From positions 1 to 32,091 of the forward strand of contig JAGAPN010000038.1 of assembly GCA_017623235.1 (NCBI GenBank): a stretch of 32,091 bases of DNA. The letters are read 5' to 3'. Source of the stretch: Clostridia bacterium. GTDB lineage: Bacteria; Bacillota; Clostridia; Oscillospirales; Acutalibacteraceae. Position numbers and translations under genes: made by a program. How positions within the stretch are numbered: the stretch's first letter is position 1; each line of letters opens with the position of its first letter. Below the pieces are notes generated by a model. It had not been told where the DNA came from, made no database searches, and was given only the letters and a program-made list of their open reading frames with translations. This document shows, one piece after another, positions 9,260-16,628 of this stretch.

Positions 9260-9291
9260 GCCCGCATTAATATGCGGGCTTCTTCTTTTTT
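9260..9291 (+). terminator. Rho-independent terminator after the small membrane protein gene
   Basis: A perfect 8-bp stem, GCCCGCAT (9260-9267) with ATGCGGGC (9272-9279) around a TAAT loop, is followed by TTCTTCTTTTTT. The T-run exists only on the plus-strand side, so it serves the 58-residue gene. The rest of the gap to 9421 is AT-rich; a 9-bp stem (9403-9411 with 9416-9424) overlaps the stop of the AraC gene but has no T-run. Confidence 0.85.
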
Positions 9292-9421
9292 AGCCAAATT
9301 TTGTATATAGCGCAAACAACACTTATGCACTTTACACAAAATATTCTACAATATATTGCAATAAATTTCTTACCATCTTTATTGTTTGATATTTCATTAT
9401 TTTAGTTATTATTTATAATAA

Positions 9422-10258
9422 CTACTTTTTATTCTTTTTCCTAAATTCCACGGGAGAAAGGTCAAAGGTGTTCTTAAACTCACGGTGGAAGGTGGAAAGT
9501 GCCTCGAAACCGCTTTCGAAGCAGATTTCGGCTATTGAACGATTGGTTTTTATAATCTGCTGGCGGGCATAGTTTAAACGAAGCTCGTTCAGATACCTTT
9601 TAAAGCTTATCTTGGCGTTTTTCTTAAACCACACCGAGAAATAGGAAGGGTTAAGATTTACAACGTTGGCAACGTCCACAAGGCTGAGGGGCTCTTTAAA
9701 ATGCTCACGCATATATTTCATTACAACCTGAACCGATTTATCCATGGAACCGGCGTTTTCCTCATAATTCTGTCTCAAAATAAGGGATATAATAATATTA
9801 ACCGTGTGGTAAAGGATTTCTTTATTGCCTACGCTTTGCTTGCGGTACTCCTTAAGGGCGTACTCAAGCATTACGGTGACGTATTCCATTTCCTCGGGAG
9901 AAAAGTCGGCGTGGAAGGTCTGATTTATGTTCTTTGCAAGAATAAAGGTGCGAAAATCTTCTTCAATAATGTTCTCGTGGAACTTAATGTTATAAACCGC
10001 CGAGTTGGGTGTCATCCTGACCTCGTGAAAGTCATTGGGAGTAAGAAGGGAGGCACCGCCTGCGCCTGCAAAGATGGAGGCCCCGTTTACAATATGCTCA
10101 AACTCGCCGCGAATAACAATTTCAATTTCATAGCAGTCATGCCAATGGGGCTTGCCCGTCAAATTCTCTTCATAGCGATTAATAAGCACGTCGCCGTACT
10201 TATCTACAAGGCCCCAATCCTTAAGTAGTTGATATCTGGTTACCTCCGGCACAAGCAT
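9422..10258 (-). CDS. AraC-family transcriptional regulator (cupin plus HTH)
   Basis: The 278-residue product has an N-terminal cupin-like sensor at about 25-110 (HWHDCYEIEIVIRGEFEHIVNG) and a C-terminal AraC double helix-turn-helix at about 178-275 (SLVDVANVVNLNPSYFSVWFK, SIAEICFESGFEALSTFHREF, ending SPVEFRKKNKK). It probably senses a sugar and controls the adjacent importer operon. Support for that is the 11-bp word GTRATTTGTCA, found both in its own upstream region (10287-10297) and in the importer/small-gene promoter (9010-9020). ATG 10258 follows a GGAGAGAGGA purine tract. Family certain, target inferred. Confidence 0.93.
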   Translation of the reverse strand: MLVPEVTRYQLLKDWGLVDKYGDVLINRYEENLTGKPHWHDCYEIEIVIRGEFEHIVNGASIFAGAGGASLLTPNDFHEVRMTPNSAVYNIKFHENIIEEDFRTFILAKNINQTFHADFSPEEMEYVTVMLEYALKEYRKQSVGNKEILYHTVNIIISLILRQNYEENAGSMDKSVQVVMKYMREHFKEPLSLVDVANVVNLNPSYFSVWFKKNAKISFKRYLNELRLNYARQQIIKTNRSIAEICFESGFEALSTFHREFKNTFDLSPVEFRKKNKK

Positions 10259-10286
10259 CTTCCTCTCTCCGTATTTATAACCATTA

Positions 10287-10297
10287 GTAATTTGTCA
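10287..10297 (-). promoter_or_regulatory. Putative operator word upstream of the AraC gene, shared with the importer promoter
   Basis: On the minus strand this reads TGACAAATTAC; the importer/small-gene promoter carries TGACAAATCAC at 9010-9020, 10 of 11 matching. A TATAAA -10-like element lies just downstream on the minus strand (about 10274-10279). The remaining gap to 10534 is AT-rich. A 71-codon open frame within it starts inside the terminator hairpin and is judged spurious. Confidence 0.4.
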
Positions 10298-10534
10298 CAA
10301 CAAACTCACAGTATTTTTTAAACTTTTGTTTATTTTATTGTATCACTTGACAATAAAAAATACTCTCCATTACTTTCGATAAATATCTCAAAATTATAGA
10401 TTTGAAAAGCCTATATATTACAATATGGAAAATTCTCATTTTTTTGTGTAACATTCTCATTTTAATATATCTTAATTGGCTAAACTCCTTTATATTACCA
10501 AGGTTTGCGTAAAATGAAAAATTATCAAAAGCAA

Positions 10535-10570
10535 GAGACCCTGCCGACAATAATCAGTCGGCAGGGTCTC
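10535..10570 (-). terminator. Strong hairpin terminator after the GH127-like gene
   Basis: A perfect 14-bp GC-rich stem, 10535-10548 (GAGACCCTGCCGAC) with 10557-10570, encloses an 8-nt loop. On the minus strand it lies 24 bp past the stop of the glycosidase gene and is followed by TTGCTTTTGATAATTTTTC. The T-run is interrupted, but the stem is very stable. Confidence 0.8.
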
Positions 10571-10594
10571 CTTTAAAGTTACCATATTATGCTA

Positions 10595-12421
10595 TTATTC
10601 TATAACGGGCATCTCGGTTATACGCAGCTTTGCGCCTCCGTAGGGCACCAGCTCCTTATCCTCGGCGGGGGCAAGGGCTACAGAGGACACCGGGGTCCAA
10701 TCGGATACAGTATCGAAGCCATCGGCATAATCCCACTCAACACGGGCCAGCCTTGTTTTTAAGGCTATACGGGGGTTTACCGAGGAAAAAGGCACGCTGT
10801 CCCCTTCCCTTTCAACCACCGTAAAATCACAGTCTGCAAGGCCGTAACGCCATTCGTCCTTGGTGGAAAGCTCATAATCGCAGTAGGGGAATTTACGCAC
10901 TACTCCCTTTCTCTCATACTCGTGCATTTTGTAATCTACAGTCAGCGGCAGAGCGAAAACCAGCGGTCCGTATTCCACCGCTTTAAGGCCCAGGGGTCGG
11001 TCAACTATATGGGGGGTACGGACAAGCTCCAGGGTGATTTCCTCACAGCCCTCCCAAACCTTATCTATGCAGTAAAATTCGGTGCTTTCTACCTGTTTTC
11101 CGTCTATTTTCACCGCCTGAGCCCAGGCAGGTATGCGTATTTTCAGTTCAAAGTCTACGGGAGTGGCGGCAGTAACCACATATTTGCAGGTGTTACGGAA
11201 GGGATATTCGGTAACCGTTTCCAAACTAACCTTTACGCCTTTTATCTCGGTTTCCAGCCGTGAAGGCAGCATAAGACCGCAAAGCACACCTTTATCGGTT
11301 TCAAGGAAAACGTTCATCGCAAGCTTGGGCCAGCCCTGGCCGTGATTGGCCGTACAGCAGCCAAAATGAGGCTCTAATCCGAAAAGGTGGGCCTCGGAAT
11401 CGTTGGTACGGAAAAGCGAACGTCCGGGGAACTTTTCGCAGGCAATCTGATTTACCTGCTGGTCGTACTGATGGGTCCACATATCGTCACTTATGGTGGC
11501 AGGTAAAGCGTTGAAGGCCAGCTTTTCCAGCCTGTCGGCCCATACAGCATCTCCCGTAGCGGCAAAAAGCACCTCGCAGGTATACATAAGCTCTACAACA
11601 GCGCAAAGCTCGGTACCTTGGTTATTGGCCCTACCCGAAAGGCACTCGTCACCCGTAAAGGTCCCCACGGCGGTGCCGTTGGTTTCATCCAGCATTTGCC
11701 AGAGCTTTTCGGGCAAATTGGTATACTTCTCCCCTAAAAGCTCTGAGGTAAGAGCCTCGTATTTTATCATCATACAAAGGTTTACAATATGGGTGTGAAA
11801 GGTCCACTTATTGAGGGGTCTTTTCCAGGTTTCGGCATAGGATGGATAGTCCGCACCCTGTTGTCTGAGCAGTTTTGCAAAGGAGATTATCCACTCCTCT
11901 TTTTGACGGTCATAAAGCCATTTAAGGGGTATAAAGCACTCAAACCAACGGAATTTACCCCACTCAAAAAGCTCTATTGTTCCCTTCTTCATAAGCTCAT
12001 AAAGGCACTTAAGGGAGGTGTAAAGGGCCTTTTCGGCGTTCTTACTGCCTGTAAAATCACAGTAAAGGGCCAGCACCTTGCCGATGAGGAAGCAGGACCA
12101 GGCATCGTACCTTGGCCTTTCCTCCCGGCTGCAGGGGCAAATCCAGCCATCGGCCTGCTGGCGGGAAATAATTGCATTTATGTACTTATCGGCACGGGCT
12201 ATCATATCCTCATCCTCAAGGAGATATGCCAGGGGTATAAAGCCGTCCAACCAGTAAGGCACCCTTTCCCAGCCCTCTGCGCCGCCGCCTATCCAGGCGC
12301 TGTCCTTTATATCGGGCCATATTTTATCAAGGTTGCCTGCCAGGCCCGTAGCCTCCAGCTCCAGCTGACGACGCAGCCAGCCCGTAGGCTTTATTTTATT
12401 GTTAAAAAGCTTGTATTTCAT
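10595..12421 (-). CDS. GH127-like glycoside hydrolase (beta-L-arabinofuranosidase family)
   Basis: The 608-residue product has an (alpha/alpha)6-barrel N-terminal half (YWLDGFIPLAYLL, WICPCSREERPRYDAW) and C-terminal beta domains, as in GH127/GH146 enzymes. Characterised GH127 enzymes use a zinc-held cysteine nucleophile with ligands Glu-x-Cys and a later Cys pair. Here GTELC gives Glu271 and Cys273, and HFGCC gives Cys355-Cys356, so the zinc site appears intact. Glu259 in GDECLSG is a candidate acid/base. There is no signal peptide, so it acts in the cytoplasm, probably on imported L-arabinofuranosides; exact linkage is unknown. ATG 12421 follows AAGGAGG with a 7-nt spacer. It is divergent from two AraC genes that probably control it. 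Confidence 0.87.
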   Translation of the reverse strand: MKYKLFNNKIKPTGWLRRQLELEATGLAGNLDKIWPDIKDSAWIGGGAEGWERVPYWLDGFIPLAYLLEDEDMIARADKYINAIISRQQADGWICPCSREERPRYDAWSCFLIGKVLALYCDFTGSKNAEKALYTSLKCLYELMKKGTIELFEWGKFRWFECFIPLKWLYDRQKEEWIISFAKLLRQQGADYPSYAETWKRPLNKWTFHTHIVNLCMMIKYEALTSELLGEKYTNLPEKLWQMLDETNGTAVGTFTGDECLSGRANNQGTELCAVVELMYTCEVLFAATGDAVWADRLEKLAFNALPATISDDMWTHQYDQQVNQIACEKFPGRSLFRTNDSEAHLFGLEPHFGCCTANHGQGWPKLAMNVFLETDKGVLCGLMLPSRLETEIKGVKVSLETVTEYPFRNTCKYVVTAATPVDFELKIRIPAWAQAVKIDGKQVESTEFYCIDKVWEGCEEITLELVRTPHIVDRPLGLKAVEYGPLVFALPLTVDYKMHEYERKGVVRKFPYCDYELSTKDEWRYGLADCDFTVVEREGDSVPFSSVNPRIALKTRLARVEWDYADGFDTVSDWTPVSSVALAPAEDKELVPYGGAKLRITEMPVIE

Positions 12422-12493
12422 AATTCATCCTCCTTTTTTATTTATTTTATCACATTAAAATACCCGTGTATATTTATTAAATCAAGCAATATA

Positions 12494-12522
12494 TTGCAAA
12501 TATCACAGTTTTATGTTATAGT
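12494..12522 (+). promoter_or_regulatory. Promoter of the tandem AraC pair
   Basis: TTGCAA (12494-12499), a 17-bp spacer and TATAGT (12517-12522) predict a start near 12529, only about 14 nt before ATG 12543. The perfect palindrome GCAATATATTGC (12486-12497) overlaps the -35 and is an operator candidate. On the minus strand TTGATT, a 17-bp spacer and TATTTT can serve the divergent glycosidase gene. Confidence 0.6.
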
Positions 12523-12542
12523 TTAATCGGAGTGTGATAGCT

Positions 12543-13307
12543 ATGACAGGCCTGGACCTTAACTGCCTGCCTGAATTTCTTTGGGCGGGGTATAAAGTTT
12601 TTCTGCCCGGAGAGGTTCACGTTACCCGCATCTGTAATGAGGACGTGCTTTTGATAGTTGTAAAGGGTAATCTTAATTTTACCGAAGCAGGACGTCAGAT
12701 TACCCTGACCCGTGGAGATTATTACATACAGCGCAGCGGCCTATTTCAGCAGGGGGTAAAGCCCAGCGATGCCGAATATTATTACCTGCATTTTCACGGC
12801 AGCTTCGACCACCGACAGGACTGTCTGCCTCTTTATGGTAAGACCTCCGTAGAAAGGTTTGAGGTCCCCTTTTCTTCCCTACTCGGCTACCCCGACCCTC
12901 AAGTCACCAAAACAGAGCTGTCAGCCGCATTTTACACCGTGCTTTCCCTGCTTAAAAGCGGGGCCGAGCAGACCGATGGACGAAAGCTTGTAAGCCGTGT
13001 TATTTCCACCGTATCAGCCGACCTTACAAGAAAATACAGCCTGGATGAGTTGGCCGCCGACAGCGGTTACAGCAAAAATCATTTTATTAATATCTTTAAG
13101 GCCCAGACAGGCAAAACCCCTTATGAATACATACTCGATATGCGTATGCAAAGGGTAATACAGCTGCTCTATGATACCGATATGCCGGTAGGAAAAATCA
13201 GCGAGGCCACAGGCTTCGGCTCCTATGTAAATCTATACAAGGAATTTGTAAAAAAAGAAGGCTGCCCGCCTCTTGAGTGGCGCAAAAAAAGAAGAAATTT
13301 AAGCTAA
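12543..13307 (+). CDS. AraC-family transcriptional regulator, first of a tandem pair
   Basis: The product is about 254 residues, with an N-terminal cupin-like domain (GDYYIQRSGLFQQGVKP, EYYYLHFHG) and a C-terminal AraC HTH at about 155-250 (SLDELAADSGYSKNHFINIFK, PVGKISEATGFGSYVNLYKEF, ending PPLEWRKKRR). An in-frame GTG at 12534 lies 1 nt from the GGAG site. ATG 12543 has an 8-nt spacer and is preferred. It lies 13 bp before the second AraC gene and is divergent from the GH127-like gene, so it is likely that gene's regulator. Family sure; effector unknown. Confidence 0.92.
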   Translation: MTGLDLNCLPEFLWAGYKVFLPGEVHVTRICNEDVLLIVVKGNLNFTEAGRQITLTRGDYYIQRSGLFQQGVKPSDAEYYYLHFHGSFDHRQDCLPLYGKTSVERFEVPFSSLLGYPDPQVTKTELSAAFYTVLSLLKSGAEQTDGRKLVSRVISTVSADLTRKYSLDELAADSGYSKNHFINIFKAQTGKTPYEYILDMRMQRVIQLLYDTDMPVGKISEATGFGSYVNLYKEFVKKEGCPPLEWRKKRRNLS

Positions 13308-13320
13308 AGGCGTTGATTAT

Positions 13321-14139
13321 ATGTACATATTTGCCCAAAATCCCCGATATTCTCTCGATAAGGTCGCAAGCTGTCGTCTTGGGGTAATAGAGGCAGGCTG
13401 CTTTTCCACCGAGGATTACGATATAGCCCTTCAGAAGCCCAACGGCATACCCCATTATCTTCTGATTTTTATAAAGAAAGGTCTTGCCTACATACGCCGT
13501 GGTGAAAAGGAAATTTGGGCCGAAAAGAACACCCTTTTGCTATATCACCCGCAAGAGGCCCAAGAGTTGGTTTTTCTTAAAGATGAATCTACCGAGGCCT
13601 CCTGGATAGTCTTTTCAGGCAGCCGAGCCTCTGAAATACTTGCAGGGCTTAACCTTGACGGAACAACAGCGGGCAGGCTTTCGGGCGATACCGTTACTCC
13701 AATAGTCCGACAGCTTATGCAGGAGCTGCCCGAAGCCAACATATATCAGGACGAGCTGCTCAATTCCCTTTTGCTCCAGGCCCTGGCCCGTACCGCCCAG
13801 AATCGTGCCTTGAAGGAGCCTGCGGCGGGTGTTGAATCGGCAATTAAAAAGATAGGCCTTGAATACAACAAGAATACCCCCGCATCGGTTTATGCCGAGG
13901 AGTGCGGTATAAGTCTTTCCCACTTTATGAGACTTTTTAAGCAAATCACGGGCACCTCACCCCACGATTTCAGGCTGAAGCTTCGCATTGATGCGGCAAA
14001 AGCCCTGCTTAAAACCACCGATTGCACCCTGGCGGTAATTGCAAACCAGGTAGGCTTTAAGGACCCCTTTCATTTCAGCAGTTATTTTAAAAAGATAACC
14101 GGACTTTCTCCCCAGAAATACCGTGAAAGCAAAGAATAA
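13321..14139 (+). CDS. AraC-family transcriptional regulator, second of a tandem pair
   Basis: The 272-residue product has an N-terminal cupin-like sensor (KPNGIPHYLLIFIKKGLAYI, LLYHPQEAQELVFLK) and a C-terminal AraC HTH at about 178-270 (ASVYAEECGISLSHFMRLFKQ, LAVIANQVGFKDPFHFSSYFK, ending LSPQKYRES). ATG 13321 has an AAAGGCG ribosome site shared with the end of the preceding gene, so the two are almost surely one transcript. The two proteins are not close copies, so this is not a recent duplication. They may respond to different sugars or act in series on the GH127-like gene. Confidence 0.92.
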   Translation: MYIFAQNPRYSLDKVASCRLGVIEAGCFSTEDYDIALQKPNGIPHYLLIFIKKGLAYIRRGEKEIWAEKNTLLLYHPQEAQELVFLKDESTEASWIVFSGSRASEILAGLNLDGTTAGRLSGDTVTPIVRQLMQELPEANIYQDELLNSLLLQALARTAQNRALKEPAAGVESAIKKIGLEYNKNTPASVYAEECGISLSHFMRLFKQITGTSPHDFRLKLRIDAAKALLKTTDCTLAVIANQVGFKDPFHFSSYFKKITGLSPQKYRESKE

Positions 14140-14140
14140 T

Positions 14141-14176
14141 AAAACAGCATCTAACCTCTGTTAGATGCTGTTTTTT
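14141..14176. terminator. Bidirectional terminator between convergent genes
   Basis: A perfect 15-bp stem, 14141-14155 (AAAACAGCATCTAAC) with 14160-14174, around a CTCT loop. It is flanked by A-runs on one side and T-runs on the other, so it can end both the AraC pair (plus) and the nrdR-gltX-glnS-nif3 transcript (minus), whose last stop codon abuts it. Confidence 0.9.
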
Positions 14177-14927
14177 ATGCGAATTTTATAGGAGAAAAAT
14201 GATTTTCAGCTACCTTTAGGTCGCTGAATGCCGAACGAAGAACCCCGGCCAGAACGGGCACAATAATATCCTCCGTATTAAAATGTCCGCCGTCAATAAG
14301 GGTGATACCCAGGCTATGGGCATCCATAAAGACATCGTGCTTAATATCGGCGGTAAGATATGCATCTACCCCCTGCCCTGCTACCTCGTACAGCATACTG
14401 CCGCCGCTGCCCGAGCAGACGGCAACCCGTTTAATGAAGGTATTATCTCCAACATATTTTACAGGATATGAAAGAGCCGCAGATACTTCCTTGGCAAAGC
14501 TATCGGCAGTCTGAGCCTCGCAAAGCTCACCGATACGGTATAAAAAGCCCTCACTGTCAGCCACCTTTTCCACGTTGACAAGACCCACCGCCTCACAAAG
14601 GGCATCATTAACGCCGCCCTCGGCCTGGTCCAGATTTGTGTGGACCGAAATTACCGAAATACCGCTTCTGATAAGGCGGTATACAAGGCCCTCGTCGGTT
14701 ACCGACTTCAAGGGGTCAAATATAACGGGATGATGGGTGATAATAAGGTTTGCCCCCTCCTCTGCGGCCTGGGTGACGGCCTCATCGGTACAATCAAGAC
14801 AAACCAGAATACCTGTCACCTTATCGGTAAGGGAGCCTACAAGGTGACCGGGATTATCATAAGGTAGTGCCAACGAAAAATTATATTTTTCATCCAGCAA
14901 GGTATATACGTCGTTAACAGTAATCAT
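14175..14927 (-). CDS. Nif3-like dinuclear metal center protein
   Basis: The 250-residue product belongs to the Nif3/YqfO family, which assembles into hexameric rings with two metals per subunit. Visible family marks are the N-terminal GHLVGS segment, the metal-binding ANLIITHHPVIFDPL (about 58-72), the SVHTNLDQAEGGVND motif (about 93-107) and, near the end, the LIDGGHFNTED metal motif. Its cellular role is not settled; members are often annotated as GTP cyclohydrolase 1 type 2. It is the last gene of a four-gene minus-strand operon, 3 bp after glnS. It lacks the mid-chain insert seen in longer YqfO forms. Family is firm. Confidence 0.92.
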   Translation of the reverse strand: MITVNDVYTLLDEKYNFSLALPYDNPGHLVGSLTDKVTGILVCLDCTDEAVTQAAEEGANLIITHHPVIFDPLKSVTDEGLVYRLIRSGISVISVHTNLDQAEGGVNDALCEAVGLVNVEKVADSEGFLYRIGELCEAQTADSFAKEVSAALSYPVKYVGDNTFIKRVAVCSGSGGSMLYEVAGQGVDAYLTADIKHDVFMDAHSLGITLIDGGHFNTEDIIVPVLAGVLRSAFSDLKVAENHFSPIKFA

Positions 14928-14930
14928 AGC

Positions 14931-16619
14931 TTAACCCTTTTTAAAGGAATCCTTAAGGGCTACGGTGCGGTTAAAAATAAGGTTATCCGCAGTAGAATCC
15001 TTATCCAGGCAGAAATAGCCCTGGCGCATAAACTGGAAGCCCTGGCCTACCTTTGCATCGGCAAGGGAGGCCTCTAACATACAGCCCGAAAGGACGGTGA
15101 GAGATTCGGGATTAAGGTTTTCGGTGAAGGAGCCGACATTTTCTTCATCCGAGGGATTTTCAACGTTGAAAAGTCTGTCGTACAGGCGCACCGAGGCCTT
15201 TACGGCGTGGTCGGCACTTACCCAATGCAGGGTTCCCTTTACCTTACGTCCGTCGGGAGATTCTCCGCCGTAGGAGGCAGGGTCGTAGGTAACGTGAACG
15301 CAGGTAATGTTGCCGTTTTCGTCCTCCTCGTGGGAAGCATATTTTACAAAATATGCGCCCTTAAGACGAACCTCCTTTTCGGGGCAAAGACGGAAATACT
15401 TACCGGGAGGATTGAGCATAAAGTCATCCTGCTCGATATAAAGATTTTTTGAGAAGGTTACGGTTTTATTACCCAGCTCGGGCTTGTTGGGATTAATTTC
15501 TACAGAAATTTCCTCACTCTTACCCTCGGGATAGTTGTCTACTACCACCTTTAAGGGGCGCAGTACCGCCATAACACGGTCGGCATTAAGATTAAGGTCG
15601 TCACGGACGCAGGATTCAAGCAGGGCGTAATCAATAACGCTGTAGGCCTTGCTGACACCGATTTTATCAACAAAGGCACGAACGGCGGCGGCAGGGTATC
15701 CCCTTCTTCTCATACCGCAAAGGGTAGCCATACGGGGGTCGTCCCAACCCGATACAAGTCCGTCGTTAACCAGCTTTAGGCACTTACGCTTTGAGGTAAG
15801 TGTGTAGTTTACGTTCATACGGGCGAACTCGATCTGGCGGGGTGCCTCGGGGATTTCAAGCTGCTCTAAAAACCAATTATAAAGAGGTCTGTGATTTTCA
15901 AACTCCAAAGAACACAGAGAATGGGTAACACCCTCCTTTGCGTCGGACAGGGGGTGAGCAAAATCGTACATAGGATAAACGCACCACTTGTCCCCTGTTC
16001 TGTGGTGGGCAACCTTCATAATGCGGTATATAATGGGGTCACGCATATTGATGTTTGAGGAAGCCATATCAATTTTAGCGCGAAGCACCATAGCGCCGTT
16101 TTCAAATTCGCCTGCGGTCATACGGGCAAAAAGGTCACGGGTTTCCTCTACGGGTCGGTCACGATAGGGGCTGTTTTTACCTGCCTCGGTCAAGGTGCCG
16201 CGCATCTCCCTGATTTCATCGGGAGTAGACTCATCAACGTAGGCCAGGCCCTTATCAATTAGCTTCAGGGCGCACTCGTAGATAAAATCAAAATAATCCG
16301 ATGCGTAGTAAACGTTATCCCACTCAAAGCCCAGCCACTTAATATCCTCCATAATGGCGTCTACGTACTCAACATCCTCCTTGGTGGGGTTGGTGTCATC
16401 AAGACGGAGATTGCACTTGCCGCCGTATTTATCGGAGGTGCCGAAATCTATACAGATAGCCTTGGCGTGGCCGATGTGAAGATATCCGTTAGGCTCGGGA
16501 GGGAAACGGGTCTGCACACGGGAATAAACCCCCTCTGCCAGGTCCCCGTCAATAAAATCGTAAATAAAGTTGGAAGGGGTAGCAGCTACCTCTTCGGTTA
16601 ATATTTTCTCGTCTGCCAT
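14931..16619 (-). CDS. glnS: Glutamine--tRNA ligase
   Basis: The 562-residue class I synthetase charges tRNA-Gln directly in the cytoplasm. The ATP-binding PPEPNGYLHIGHAK contains HIGH at 48-51. The second signature appears as TLTSKRKCLKL, a GlnRS-type variant of KMSKR. GlnRS-specific segments follow (DDPRMATLCGMRRRGYPAAAVR), then a beta-barrel anticodon domain running to FIFNRTVALKDSFKK. Length fits bacterial GlnRS. It is co-transcribed with gltX (9 bp gap). Having a GlnRS suggests that this lineage need not rely on GatCAB transamidation for Gln-tRNA, though that cannot be checked here. Confidence 0.97.
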   Translation of the reverse strand: MADEKILTEEVAATPSNFIYDFIDGDLAEGVYSRVQTRFPPEPNGYLHIGHAKAICIDFGTSDKYGGKCNLRLDDTNPTKEDVEYVDAIMEDIKWLGFEWDNVYYASDYFDFIYECALKLIDKGLAYVDESTPDEIREMRGTLTEAGKNSPYRDRPVEETRDLFARMTAGEFENGAMVLRAKIDMASSNINMRDPIIYRIMKVAHHRTGDKWCVYPMYDFAHPLSDAKEGVTHSLCSLEFENHRPLYNWFLEQLEIPEAPRQIEFARMNVNYTLTSKRKCLKLVNDGLVSGWDDPRMATLCGMRRRGYPAAAVRAFVDKIGVSKAYSVIDYALLESCVRDDLNLNADRVMAVLRPLKVVVDNYPEGKSEEISVEINPNKPELGNKTVTFSKNLYIEQDDFMLNPPGKYFRLCPEKEVRLKGAYFVKYASHEEDENGNITCVHVTYDPASYGGESPDGRKVKGTLHWVSADHAVKASVRLYDRLFNVENPSDEENVGSFTENLNPESLTVLSGCMLEASLADAKVGQGFQFMRQGYFCLDKDSTADNLIFNRTVALKDSFKKG

Positions 16620-16628
16620 AATAAGCTC

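Noticed and set aside
9349..9361. 13-mer CAATATATTGCAA shared with 12487-12499
   Set aside because: The copy at 9349 lies at the 3' ends of two genes, not in a promoter. AT-rich words of this length can recur by chance here.
9403..9424. 9-bp stem with TTTA loop at the end of the AraC gene at 9422
   Set aside because: It has no T-run on either strand and is pure AT-rich sequence, so I do not call it a terminator.
10335..10550. 71-codon minus-strand open frame in the gap upstream of an AraC gene
   Set aside because: It begins inside the terminator hairpin of the glycosidase gene, has no convincing ribosome site and reads as AT-rich translation of non-coding DNA.
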